A stretch of DNA of 56,667 nt from NCBI GenBank assembly GCA_002496385.1, contig DAJR01000048.1:1-56667 (forward strand), read 5' to 3'. Under the pieces are notes generated by a model. That model saw only the letters and a program-made list of their open reading frames with translations, searched no databases and had not been told where the DNA came from. Shown here piece after piece: positions 1-7,707 of the stretch (position 1 is the stretch's first letter; each line of letters starts with the position of its first letter). Source of the stretch: Methanomassiliicoccales archaeon UBA147 (GTDB taxonomy: Archaea > Thermoplasmatota > Thermoplasmata > SG8-5). A program made the translations under genes and the position numbers.

Positions 1-50
1 CCTTTAGGGGCTGGTAGTTTACGGTATAAGTGTTTTTGTCAATTCAAAAG

Positions 51-84
51 GAAAATGGCCAGGAGCGAAAGCCCCTGGCTGGCC
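51..84 (+). other. GNRA-capped hairpin in noncoding left edge
   Basis: Arms GCCAGG (58-63) and CCTGGC (74-79) pair perfectly. After one A-C mismatch two more pairs close a GAAA tetraloop (67-70). Such a stem suggests a structured RNA or a terminator of a gene left of the window. No known RNA family was recognised. Bases 1-123 hold no convincing gene. The first 25 bases resemble 6971-6997. Confidence 0.35.
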
Positions 85-123
85 CCACCCGGGCGGTTGT
101 AGAGGAGATGACTGAAATTGATA

Positions 124-321
124 TCACGCGTAGAATGTCTGGCTGAGCCTTATCTCGCGCTTCATTCTTATAGCGCAGAGCATGACCCCGCAGACTGTCA
201 TGGCGTCGCCGGCCCTCACGCCGGCGCTGTGAGCGAGGCTGTGTGTGTCCATGTTTATGGCGGCTGTTCCCGCGTCGACCCGCGGTATGCTCATTTCATA
301 CTCGTAGCCTTTTTTTCTCAT
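124..321 (-). CDS. Small hypothetical protein, 65 aa
   Basis: This short reading frame runs leftwards, away from alaS. The ATG at 321 is the first possible start, because an in-frame TAG lies just upstream. A GAGGAGG-like ribosome site lies about 11 bases before it. Third codon positions are GC-rich and ATA/AGG/AGC codons are common, as in the neighbouring genes, which argues for real coding. The product is basic at its N terminus (MRKKGYEYEMS) and has two cysteines near the middle; there is no signal peptide or clear membrane segment. I do not recognise a family. It could instead be the decayed remnant of a longer gene, since other short frames overlap upstream at 330-520. Confidence 0.4.
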   Translation of the reverse strand: MRKKGYEYEMSIPRVDAGTAAINMDTHSLAHSAGVRAGDAMTVCGVMLCAIRMKREIRLSQTFYA

Positions 322-520
322 TCTGCCCTATGCCTCCTCTGGTTATCGGCTTGCAGCCGAAAACCATAGTTCATGCCAGCCATGCGCCTGACCTCACGGA
401 ACCGGTCGTTCCGTGTTTCTTTGTTTCATTTATGGACGGCGCACGGCGGATCACCGACGGCCTCCGTTCGAAGGTATCGGCCGGAACTCTGCCGAGTTCC
501 ATAACAGTGATTGTAATCAT

Positions 521-562
521 GAGGATATAAACCCTGGTTGGTGTTCACCTAGTTGTACACCA
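521..562 (+). promoter_or_regulatory. alaS promoter with 24-bp interrupted palindrome
   Basis: A TATA-like box (GATATAAAC, 523-531) is followed by a palindrome at 539-562. Its arms are TGGTGT and ACACCA, its centre is CTAG, and 10 of 12 base pairs match. Archaeal transcription starts about 25 bases after TATA, so the palindrome would cover the start site, the usual place for a repressor operator. The alaS start codon is at 600. The remaining bases at 322-520 show no convincing gene. Confidence 0.55.
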
Positions 563-599
563 CCGAAAACCTAAATAGCCGTTCCACATCCCAGAATTG

Positions 600-3263
600 A
601 TGCTGTCCGAAAAGGAAATGAAGCTGAATGTGAAGGCCGAGGCCTCGAAGGAGCCGGATAGGTTCTTCCCCACAGCCACCATGCGCGAGATCGGGCTGGA
701 GCGGAGGCACTGCCCCAAGTGCGGCACCTACTTCTGGACCGCAGACCCTGACCGCGAGGTCTGCGGCGAGCCAATGTGCATCGGCGGCTACACTTTCATA
801 GGGACGAAGGCCTGCGAGCACAGGATGGATTTCATCGGGGTCTGGAAGAGGTTCTCCGACCTTTTCTCGAAAAGGGGTTACACACCCATCAACCGCTATC
901 CCTCGATATCCCGGTGGAACCCGACCTCCGAGTTCACGTTGGCCAGCATCACGGATTTTCAGCCTTACGTGGTGCGGGGCGAGGTCAAGCCCCCCGCGAA
1001 CCCCCTGGTCGTCCCCCAGACCTGCCTCAGGTTCAATGACGTTGACAACGTGGGAATCACCGGCCGCCACAATACCGGTTTCATAATGATAGGCCAGCAT
1101 GCCTTCGAGTCCCAGAAGACCTATGACCAGCCGAAATATTTCAGGGACATACATGCGTGGCTGGTCGAGGGCATGGGCATCCCCCTGAAGGACATAGTCT
1201 ATCATGAGGACGCCTGGGCAGGCGGCGGAAATTTCGGGTGCTCCCTTGAGTTCTTTTCGGGAGGTCTCGAGATCGGCAACCAGGTCTACACCATGTATGA
1301 GCGCGTCGGGGACAGCCTGAAGCCACTGGAGATAAAGGTCCTGGACATGGGCATGGGCCAGGAACGCCCTGCCTGGTTCTCCCACGGCACTCCCACCGCA
1401 TATGAGCCCAACTTCCCCACCGTGATGGAGAAGCTGTTCGGCATCGCGGGCATAAGCCGGAACGGAGAGGAGAAGGAGACCATGGCCAGGTTCCTTCCCT
1501 ATTCCGGCCTTCTCAACATGGACGATGTGGCAGACCTGGACAAGGCCTGGGAGGACATTGCCCGAAAGATAGATGTCGATGTCCTGAAACTCAGGAGCCA
1601 GGTCATGATGGGCGCCGGCCTGTATTCCATCGCGGACCACTCCAGAGGATTATTGTTCGCCCTCACCGACGGGGGCTTGCCATCCAATTCCGGAGGCGGC
1701 TACAACCTACGGCTGATTTACCGGCGGGCGATGGACTTCATCAGGAAGTACGGATGGGATGTCGATATGGCCGAGGTCTGCAGATGGCACGCCGAATACC
1801 TCAAGCCGCAGTTCCCGGAGATGCTGGAAGCCGTCGATGAGGTCGCCGAGATACTGGAGAACGAGAGGTCGAAATACATCCAGACCAAGGAAATGGCCCT
1901 GGCCACCGTCAAACGCCTCAAGGAGAAGGAGGCCCGTGTGTCCGTTGACGACCTCCTGAAGCTCTACGATTCGAAAGGCATCACTCCCGACCTCCTGGTC
2001 GCGGAAGGCCTGGATGTGAAGGTTCCCGGCGACTTTTTCGCCCAGGTCGCGGCTCTTCACGAGAAATCCGAAGCGGCAGCCAAGACCCAGAAGGCCGAGA
2101 GGATCGAGATTGGCTCTCAGCCCGAGACAGGGATACTTTACTATTCGGATTACCTTGCCCTTGATTTTGAGAGCGAAGTTCTCGCTATCGTTGGCAACAA
2201 CATCGTCCTGAGAGAAACGGCATTCTACCCGACCTCTGGCGGCCAGCTGAATGATATCGGTTCGCTCGAAGGCCCGACATCCCTCAGGGTGCTGGACACG
2301 TTCAAGCAGGACGGCGTGATAATCCACCGGGTCGAGGGAGATTTGGCCGGATGGAAGCCGGGCCTCAGGGTCAAAGGACATGTGGACAAAGCCCGGAGGG
2401 TGCAGCTGGCGCAGCACCACACAGTTACCCACATAATCAACGGCGTTTGCAGGCGGGTTCTGGGCAACCATATCTGGCAGGCAGGCGCGGAGAAGACCGA
2501 GGAGAAAGGCCGTCTGGACATAACCCATTTCGATTCGCTGAGCCAGGCCGAGATAGTCGAGATAGAGGGAATGGCCAACAAGATAATCGGGGATTCGGTT
2601 CCCGTGGAGTCGATGATACTCCCAAAGAACGAGGCTGAGAGGCAGTTCGGGTTCAGGCTGTACCAGGGAGGCGCGATACCGGGGCACACTTTGCGGGTGC
2701 TGAGGATCGACGACCTGGACACGGAGGCCTGCGGCGGAACGCATCTCCGAAATACATCGGAGGCTGTGAGGGTCACAATCCTGGGCACCAAGAAGATTCA
2801 GGACGGAATTGTGCGCATCGAGTACGTGGCAGGCAACCGGGCGAAGGAGATTTTCGAGTCCGACATGGCGACACTGACAAGGATCATGGCCGTGATAGGG
2901 GCCCCGGACCCGAACGCTGTGGAGAAATCATGCGCGGACATCTTCGCGCTGTGGAAGTACCTGAGGAAGGCGGCCAGTAAAGTATCGGCCGCTACAGAAG
3001 AGCAAAAACAGGCAACCCTGGACGAGGTACTTGGGAAGGCACGGTCGGACCCGGCTTTCTCCATCCTGGAACATTACAGGGCAATGGGAAGGCCCCAGTC
3101 CATCGACGATGCATCTCCCCAATCGGACGCAGGCATTGCCAGGCCTCATGAATACATAACATCGGCATCTGGTGCCTTTAAAGTGCAGAAGGAACACCTG
3201 GGCAGGACCCTCATCAGGTTCCTGGCCGAAGCCGATGCCTGGCTCGTCGAGCTCGGCATTTAA
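600..3263 (+). CDS. alaS: Alanyl-tRNA synthetase, archaeal type
   Basis: Charges tRNA-Ala with alanine in the cytoplasm. The 887-residue length fits the archaeal family. Near the N terminus a cysteine knuckle (CPKCGTYFW followed by a Cys-rich CGEPMC) is typical of archaeal AlaRS. The class II catalytic domain occupies roughly residues 45-450, with glycine-rich NSGGGYNLRLIYRRAMDF near its end. The editing domain contains the metal site HHTVTH and CGGTH, used to hydrolyse Ser-tRNA and Gly-tRNA. A C-Ala-like tail follows. The ATG at 600 is preferred over the TTG at 597. The gene has its own TATA box and a palindrome in the leader, so it may be individually regulated. Downstream is a RAM-domain protein in the same direction with its own promoter-like sequence. 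Confidence 0.97.
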   Translation: MLSEKEMKLNVKAEASKEPDRFFPTATMREIGLERRHCPKCGTYFWTADPDREVCGEPMCIGGYTFIGTKACEHRMDFIGVWKRFSDLFSKRGYTPINRYPSISRWNPTSEFTLASITDFQPYVVRGEVKPPANPLVVPQTCLRFNDVDNVGITGRHNTGFIMIGQHAFESQKTYDQPKYFRDIHAWLVEGMGIPLKDIVYHEDAWAGGGNFGCSLEFFSGGLEIGNQVYTMYERVGDSLKPLEIKVLDMGMGQERPAWFSHGTPTAYEPNFPTVMEKLFGIAGISRNGEEKETMARFLPYSGLLNMDDVADLDKAWEDIARKIDVDVLKLRSQVMMGAGLYSIADHSRGLLFALTDGGLPSNSGGGYNLRLIYRRAMDFIRKYGWDVDMAEVCRWHAEYLKPQFPEMLEAVDEVAEILENERSKYIQTKEMALATVKRLKEKEARVSVDDLLKLYDSKGITPDLLVAEGLDVKVPGDFFAQVAALHEKSEAAAKTQKAERIEIGSQPETGILYYSDYLALDFESEVLAIVGNNIVLRETAFYPTSGGQLNDIGSLEGPTSLRVLDTFKQDGVIIHRVEGDLAGWKPGLRVKGHVDKARRVQLAQHHTVTHIINGVCRRVLGNHIWQAGAEKTEEKGRLDITHFDSLSQAEIVEIEGMANKIIGDSVPVESMILPKNEAERQFGFRLYQGGAIPGHTLRVLRIDDLDTEACGGTHLRNTSEAVRVTILGTKKIQDGIVRIEYVAGNRAKEIFESDMATLTRIMAVIGAPDPNAVEKSCADIFALWKYLRKAASKVSAATEEQKQATLDEVLGKARSDPAFSILEHYRAMGRPQSIDDASPQSDAGIARPHEYITSASGAFKVQKEHLGRTLIRFLAEADAWLVELGI

Positions 3264-3322
3264 CGTACATGCCTACGAAAAATTATTAAAGACTGACCAT
3301 ATACTAATGCAGGGGGTAAAAA

Positions 3323-3553
3323 ATGCTGACATGTTTCATATTGATCCGGGTCGAGGCGAAGAAGGAGGACCAGGTCTACGACTGCCTGGTCAAGACAAAG
3401 GAGATCGAAGGGATTAGAGAGGTCTTCGGGGAATACGACATGATATGCAGGATGGAGGCGCGGAACCTCAAGGAACTGCGAAGCCTGGTCATTCAGAAGG
3501 TGAGGAGCGTTCCCGGGGTAATGTCCACCACCACTCTGATCACCTCGGAATGA
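3323..3553 (+). CDS. Stand-alone Lrp/AsnC ligand-binding (RAM) domain protein
   Basis: The 76-residue protein matches the C-terminal RAM domain of Lrp/AsnC regulators. It has a beta strand (LTCFILIRVEAKK), a helix, the central GEYDMICRMEA strand that precedes the effector pocket, and a final strand after PGVMSTTTLI. There is no helix-turn-helix, so it is the small-molecule-binding half only. Family knowledge: such proteins form oligomers that bind amino acids and may modulate full-length Lrp partners. A GGGGGT ribosome site precedes the ATG and an AT-rich TATA-like stretch lies near 3277-3290. Its position between two aminoacyl-tRNA synthetase genes fits amino-acid sensing (inference). Confidence 0.85.
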   Translation: MLTCFILIRVEAKKEDQVYDCLVKTKEIEGIREVFGEYDMICRMEARNLKELRSLVIQKVRSVPGVMSTTTLITSE

Positions 3554-3658
3554 GACGCTGCCAACCTCCAGCGGGCTTATCAGAAAGACTTATTATGAAT
3601 CAATTTATCTGGCGTTAAGGCAGGCTGCGGGACCGCATTTTCGCAGTCGGGTGAATGA

Positions 3659-6289
3659 ATGGACGAGTACGACGCCAAGGCGATAGAGAAGAAATGGCAG
3701 GGGCTGTGGGATGAGTGGAAGCTCTATCAATTTGACAAGGCCTCGGATGCTCCGGCCTTCAGCATCGACAACCCCCCCAGATATGCATCCGGCCCACTTC
3801 ACGTTGGCCATGCCACGCATTACACCCACATCGATTTCGCAGCGAGGTTCAGATGGCAGACCGGTCACAATGTCCTGTTTCCGCTGTGTGTCGACGTCAA
3901 CGGCATGCCCATCGAGGTGAATGTCGAGAAGACGCACGACATCCGCATGCGGGACACCCCCCGCCAGGAATTCATCAGGCTGTGCAAGGAGTTCGCGGAT
4001 GCAAACATCGACCGCATCAGCATGCAGTTCCGCATGCTGGGCTGCTGCATGGATTCCTCCCAATTCTACCGGACGGACGCCGAGACCTACCGGCGGCTGA
4101 CACAACTAACTTTCATACGGCTGTACGGGCGCGGACTCATCTACAAGGGCCTGGCCCCTGTCAACTGGTGCCCGAGGTGCGGCACGGCGCTGGCCGACGC
4201 CGAGGTCGAGTATGCGGACAGGGAATCCGTTCTGAATTACATCCGATTCGGGGTATCCGGCTCGGAGGAGGGGGCAATGGTCGCCACGACCAGGCCCGAG
4301 CTCATCTGCACCTGCCAGATGGCTGCCGTTCACCCATCCGACCCGAAGCTCGCCCATCTCATTGGGAAGAAGCTGGTCACGCCAATCTACGGAAAGCAGG
4401 TCGAGATAATCTCCGACGAGAAAGTTGACCCGGAGTTCGGCACAGGCCTGGTCATGATATGCAGCATAGGCGACAAGGACGACCTCGAGTGGCTGTACAA
4501 GTACAAGCTCCCGATCGAGAACGCGATGGACGGCGAGGGCGTCATGAACCAGACCGCGGGCAAATACAAAGGCCTCGGGATAACGGAGGCCAGGGCCGCG
4601 ATAATCGAGGACCTGAAAAACCAGGGGCTGCTCGAAAAACAGGAACCGACCCCGCAGAACGTCGGCTCATGCTGGCGCTGCCACACGCCTATCGAATTCC
4701 TCCAGATGCCGCAATGGTTCCTCAAGACGCTGGATGCCAAAGAGGACATCCTGAGGATAGCGGACGAGGTCAACTGGCACCCGGAGTTCATGAAGATTAG
4801 GCTTCAGGATTGGGTAAACTCCCTCAACAGGGACTGGGTGATATCCAGGCAGAGGTACTTCGCGACCCCGATACCCATCTGGGAATGCAACAGCTGCGGC
4901 GATATCGTGCTTGCCAGGGAGGAGGACTGTTATGTCGATCCGACCGTGGACGAACCGCCTGTCCCGGACTGCCCGGAATGCGGCGCCCCCCTCGAAGGCT
5001 GCCCGGACGTGTTCGACACCTGGATGGATTCCAGCATATCCCCGCTTTACGTCACGTTCTGGGAACGCGACCCGGAGCTTCACGCCAAACTGTGGCCCGC
5101 AAGCCTAAGGCCTCAGAGCCATGACATCATCCGGACATGGGCATTCTACACTATCCTGAGAAGCCATTACCTTGCCGGCTCCAAGCCCTGGAACGACATC
5201 ATGGTGGACGGATTCATCCTTGGCCCGGACGGCAGACCGATGCACGCCTCCGACGGCAATGTGATAGACCCGATCGAGCTTCTGGAGCAGTACGGTACCG
5301 ACGCCTGGCGGTATTACTCCGCCACCGTGTCCCTGGGCGAGGACAGTGCCATTCGCGTCAAGGATGTAGTGCACGGGCAGAGGTTCTGTTCGAAGCTCTG
5401 GAACATCCACAGATTTCTCTCCAAATCCATCAGGAAGCCCGAGGCAGTCCCGGCAGAGGAACTGAGGGCATCGGACAGATGGCTTCTCACACAATATTCG
5501 CAGCTCGTCAAGGGGGTCACCAAGGATTACGGGGAATTCCACTTCGACAGAGCCATGAGAAAGCTGGAACAGTTCGTCTGGCATGTCTTCGCCGACCATT
5601 ATATCGAGATGGTGAAGCACAGGTTGTCAGCGGATGACCGGGCCCTGGCCTACACGCTTCACGAAGTGGGCCTCGGGACGCTCAAGATGCTGGCCGTTGT
5701 CATGCCGCATATCAGCGACGAGATATACGAGAGCATCTACAAACCGTACGACGGGGCCAAGAGCATCACGGTTTCCGACTGGCCGGCTCCCGTGCATGAA
5801 GATGCGGACGACCTCGAAAGGGGCGACCTTCTGAGGGACGTCATCGCAGCAGTGAGAAATTGGAAGTCGGAGAACGGCATGGCTCTCAGTGCCGGGCTGA
5901 GCGTCATCGAGATAGTCGGCGAGAAAGCGAGCCTGTTATTGGGCTCCGAGAATGACATTGCCGGCACCCTGAAATCGACAGATGTGCTCCTCAAGACGGA
6001 AGCGGATGTCATTGAAAAGGTGACCGGGCTCAAACCGGTGCATGCCATCCTGGGCCCCAGATTCAAGCAGAATGCCAAGGAGATCGCGCAGAAACTCGCC
6101 TCTGTCGACCCTGCCGAGGTCGCCCTTGCCCTGGAGTCGGGGGAACTGGACATCCGGTTGGCGAACGGCGAGACTGTGAAGATCGACAGCAGCATGGTCC
6201 AGATAATCAGGGCGCCGATGCTGGACGGGAAAGAAGTGAAATCCATCAGCGTCAGCGACCTGCTGGTCCTGATCGGGAAAGGTGATTGA
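3659..6289 (+). CDS. valS: Valyl-tRNA synthetase
   Basis: A class I synthetase of 876 residues that charges tRNA-Val. The HIGH-type motif is HVGH inside NPPRYASGPLHVGHATH near residue 45. A CP1 editing domain follows (ATTRPEL, then DPEFGTGLVMICSIGDKDD). Cysteine pairs CPRC, CWRC, CNSC and CPEC suggest zinc sites. The anticodon-binding domain starts around residue 600 and a short coiled tail ends the protein. The second class I motif reads GRPMHASDGN, where KMSKS-GN is normal, so the catalytic lysine of the loop is replaced by alanine. The ATG at 3659 is preceded by GGGTGA. A TATA-like sequence lies near 3588-3596. The stop codon directly abuts the next gene's ATG (TGAATG), so the two are cotranscribed. 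Confidence 0.95.
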   Translation: MDEYDAKAIEKKWQGLWDEWKLYQFDKASDAPAFSIDNPPRYASGPLHVGHATHYTHIDFAARFRWQTGHNVLFPLCVDVNGMPIEVNVEKTHDIRMRDTPRQEFIRLCKEFADANIDRISMQFRMLGCCMDSSQFYRTDAETYRRLTQLTFIRLYGRGLIYKGLAPVNWCPRCGTALADAEVEYADRESVLNYIRFGVSGSEEGAMVATTRPELICTCQMAAVHPSDPKLAHLIGKKLVTPIYGKQVEIISDEKVDPEFGTGLVMICSIGDKDDLEWLYKYKLPIENAMDGEGVMNQTAGKYKGLGITEARAAIIEDLKNQGLLEKQEPTPQNVGSCWRCHTPIEFLQMPQWFLKTLDAKEDILRIADEVNWHPEFMKIRLQDWVNSLNRDWVISRQRYFATPIPIWECNSCGDIVLAREEDCYVDPTVDEPPVPDCPECGAPLEGCPDVFDTWMDSSISPLYVTFWERDPELHAKLWPASLRPQSHDIIRTWAFYTILRSHYLAGSKPWNDIMVDGFILGPDGRPMHASDGNVIDPIELLEQYGTDAWRYYSATVSLGEDSAIRVKDVVHGQRFCSKLWNIHRFLSKSIRKPEAVPAEELRASDRWLLTQYSQLVKGVTKDYGEFHFDRAMRKLEQFVWHVFADHYIEMVKHRLSADDRALAYTLHEVGLGTLKMLAVVMPHISDEIYESIYKPYDGAKSITVSDWPAPVHEDADDLERGDLLRDVIAAVRNWKSENGMALSAGLSVIEIVGEKASLLLGSENDIAGTLKSTDVLLKTEADVIEKVTGLKPVHAILGPRFKQNAKEIAQKLASVDPAEVALALESGELDIRLANGETVKIDSSMVQIIRAPMLDGKEVKSISVSDLLVLIGKGD

Positions 6290-6574
6290 ATGGAGAAGAT
6301 GCAGGAAAATGCCATCGAGACATTGAAAGGCGTGCTGGACCCGCACACCGGTCTGAGCGTTTGGGACATGGGCTTGATCCACGATATGAGTTTCGAAAGC
6401 GGGGCAATCAGCCTGACTTTCATCCCCACCAGCCCCTTCTGCCCTCTCGGGATCCAGCTTGCTTTCGGCATCAAGAAGGCGCTGGCGAAGCTTGAAGGCA
6501 TCGTCAAGGTTAACATCACCATCGAAGGCCACATGAACGCAAAGGAAATCAACGAGATGCTGGCCAAAGATTGA
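6290..6574 (+). CDS. DUF59/MIP18 family iron-sulfur assembly protein
   Basis: The 94-residue product fits the DUF59 (PaaD/SufT/MIP18) family, small proteins that act in iron-sulfur cluster or metallo-cofactor maturation. Visible hallmarks are DPHTGLSVWDMGLI near the N terminus, the FIPTSPFCPLG segment carrying the conserved cysteine, and the VKVNITIEG strand. The start directly follows the valS stop; its GGTGA ribosome site lies inside the end of valS, indicating translational coupling. The reason for coupling to valS is unclear. A hairpin just after the stop probably ends the transcript. Confidence 0.88.
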   Translation: MEKMQENAIETLKGVLDPHTGLSVWDMGLIHDMSFESGAISLTFIPTSPFCPLGIQLAFGIKKALAKLEGIVKVNITIEGHMNAKEINEMLAKD

Positions 6575-6600
6575 ATCCATAATAAAAATGTAGGTAAAAT

Positions 6601-6624
6601 GGGCCAGGCTTTTATACCTGGTCC
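6601..6624 (+). terminator. Inverted repeat after the valS-DUF59 unit
   Basis: GGGCCAGG and CCTGGTCC form a stem (7 of 8 pairs) around an AT-rich loop of eight bases (CTTTTATA), followed by a T-rich stretch. This suits a transcription terminator. The loop also looks like a TATA box, so a promoter role for the following region cannot be excluded. Confidence 0.45.
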
Positions 6625-6989
6625 ATTCATTGTTTGTTTCGGGAACACTTGGCTCTTTGATCGTGAGTCGGGGGCCGATTATGTCCCTATTCTTTTGCCG
6701 GTGCGGCCGGTCGGTTTATTGGCATTCGCCATTGCCAGGTCCGCGCTCGCACCGGATATGGGGCACTGTTCAGACTGCTTCCACCCGGCATCGTTCTGCC
6801 GGGCTTTTGCGTTTGACAGTCTGGTATCATTGCCTCATTACTGTGCGGATGCCGTCGATCTACCGTTGCATACCGTGCTTATGTATTCATATGAAATCGA
6901 AGCCGCTGGCTTCGATAATCAGGTATGCAACTGCCTTGTGGTAAACTTCCAGCGCGACACAGATGCCATCCCTTTCAAGGGCTGGTAGT
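6625..6989 (+). other. 365-bp stretch without a convincing gene
   Basis: This GC-rich stretch has open frames, but their composition and sequence look non-coding. It contains several small stems, including a perfect 7-bp hairpin at 6784-6803. It could encode an unrecognised structured RNA driven by the TATA-like sequence at 6608-6617. I see no tRNA or rRNA. Confidence 0.3.
6784..6808 (+). terminator. Hairpin with T tract
   Basis: CCCGGCA and TGCCGGG pair perfectly around a 6-base loop and are followed by CTTTT. The shape is that of an intrinsic terminator on the plus strand, in a region with no recognised gene. Confidence 0.45.
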
Positions 6990-7145
6990 TTACAGGTTCA
7001 AGCCTGCATTCCAGGTGACATCGCTCTTCTCGTTGAGCTCACACACGTTGTGCATGACTTCTCTCTCAACGGTTTCGATGTCGAACCCGGATTCCTTTGC
7101 CTGTTCGAATTTGGGTCTGCGGATGAAGTGGATGAGGTTAAACAT
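6990..7145 (-). CDS. Small hypothetical protein, 51 aa, coupled to upstream gene
   Basis: This frame is too short for most gene finders. It starts at an ATG (7145) inside the last codons of the preceding minus-strand gene; the two overlap by 8 bases (ATGTTTAA), a classic translational-coupling arrangement. The product begins MFNLIHFIRRPKFEQAKESG, is mixed charged and probably helical, with one cysteine, and has no signal peptide or membrane segment. Codon choice has GC-rich third positions like its neighbours. I do not recognise it. Partnership with the 93-residue protein is inferred from the overlap. Confidence 0.5.
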   Translation of the reverse strand: MFNLIHFIRRPKFEQAKESGFDIETVEREVMHNVCELNEKSDVTWNAGLNL

Positions 7146-7419
7146 TTGCCCTCTCACACTCCTCCACGTAGCTCAGTATGTCGTATTCGGCATTGGCGTA
7201 GACATCGCTGTCATGGTTCATATGGGTGCTGATGGCCATTGCGTCCATCTCGTGTATCAGTTCGACCATCTCGGAGATGTCTTCGCCTCGGTTGTACATC
7301 TCAAAGGCCAGGTCCCTGAGGTCCTGTATCGAGTGATACTTCATCCAATCTATCATTTCACTGTCCATACCCCGGAGGGTTCTCCAATCTCTGTTCTTCA
7401 GTCTTATGTATTCCACCAT
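7138..7419 (-). CDS. Hypothetical acidic protein, 93 aa
   Basis: The product starts MVEYIRLKNRDWRTLRGM and is rich in Glu, Asp and Met, with a predicted mostly helical fold; no family was recognised. The ATG at 7419 is preferred to the upstream in-frame TTG (7473) because an AAGGGAT ribosome site precedes it and because the TATA box (TTATATA, 7494-7500) would place the transcript start near 7471. A perfect inverted repeat CTGAC-ATTT-GTCAG (7454-7467) lies right at that start, so expression is probably controlled by a repressor. The gene is divergent from the large TPR gene and overlaps a 51-residue partner. A regulator or a toxin-antitoxin-like pair are both possible; neither is shown. Confidence 0.65.
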   Translation of the reverse strand: MVEYIRLKNRDWRTLRGMDSEMIDWMKYHSIQDLRDLAFEMYNRGEDISEMVELIHEMDAMAISTHMNHDSDVYANAEYDILSYVEECERANV

Positions 7420-7707
7420 AGTGCATCCCTTCTGACGTTTTTCCTTATTTCGTCTGACATTTGTCAGCCGCAAAACCTATATGTCGCTCGGGGTATATAA
7501 GTCTTTCGGATGTGGTATTTTTCAATAGCCAGCGGAATTTTATTCTGTGTTTTTAATTACAACAGTCACTGTTTTTCGTCTGTCTGACGTTTTGTATGCC
7601 ACTTTAGGTTCTGTACATGAAAGACTTTAAATTATCTGTTATATTTACCATAATATAACGACCCTGCTATTGTCAGACAGATTTGCGGCAAACCGGCGGT
7701 GATTGCG
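7420..7707. promoter_or_regulatory. Divergent promoter region with repeated TGTCwGACA-like sites
   Basis: Two TATA boxes face away from each other: TTATATA on the minus strand (7494-7500) and TAATATAA on the plus strand (7651-7658). Related sites occur at 7431 (TCTGACG), 7454-7467 (CTGAC-ATTT-GTCAG), 7581 (TGTCTGACG) and 7671 (TGTCAGACA). The second lies at the predicted minus-strand start and the fourth at the predicted plus-strand start. One regulator binding both promoters would explain the pattern. Confidence 0.55.

Noticed and set aside
101..165. C/D-box small RNA (GAGATGA then CTGA)
   Set aside because: The C-like box departs from consensus and spacing to a second box set is wrong; chance is likely.
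118..530. Two plus-strand frames (83 and 95 codons) before alaS
   Set aside because: They overlap each other and a better minus-strand frame, have atypical codon use, and run into the alaS promoter.
1707..2744. Long minus-strand open frame (345 codons) within alaS
   Set aside because: It is antisense to a clear AlaRS gene and shows no recognisable motif. GC-rich third positions create such shadow frames.
6630..6944. Plus-strand frame of 104 codons
   Set aside because: Composition is unlike the neighbouring genes, it has no ribosome site, and a perfect hairpin with a T tract lies inside it.
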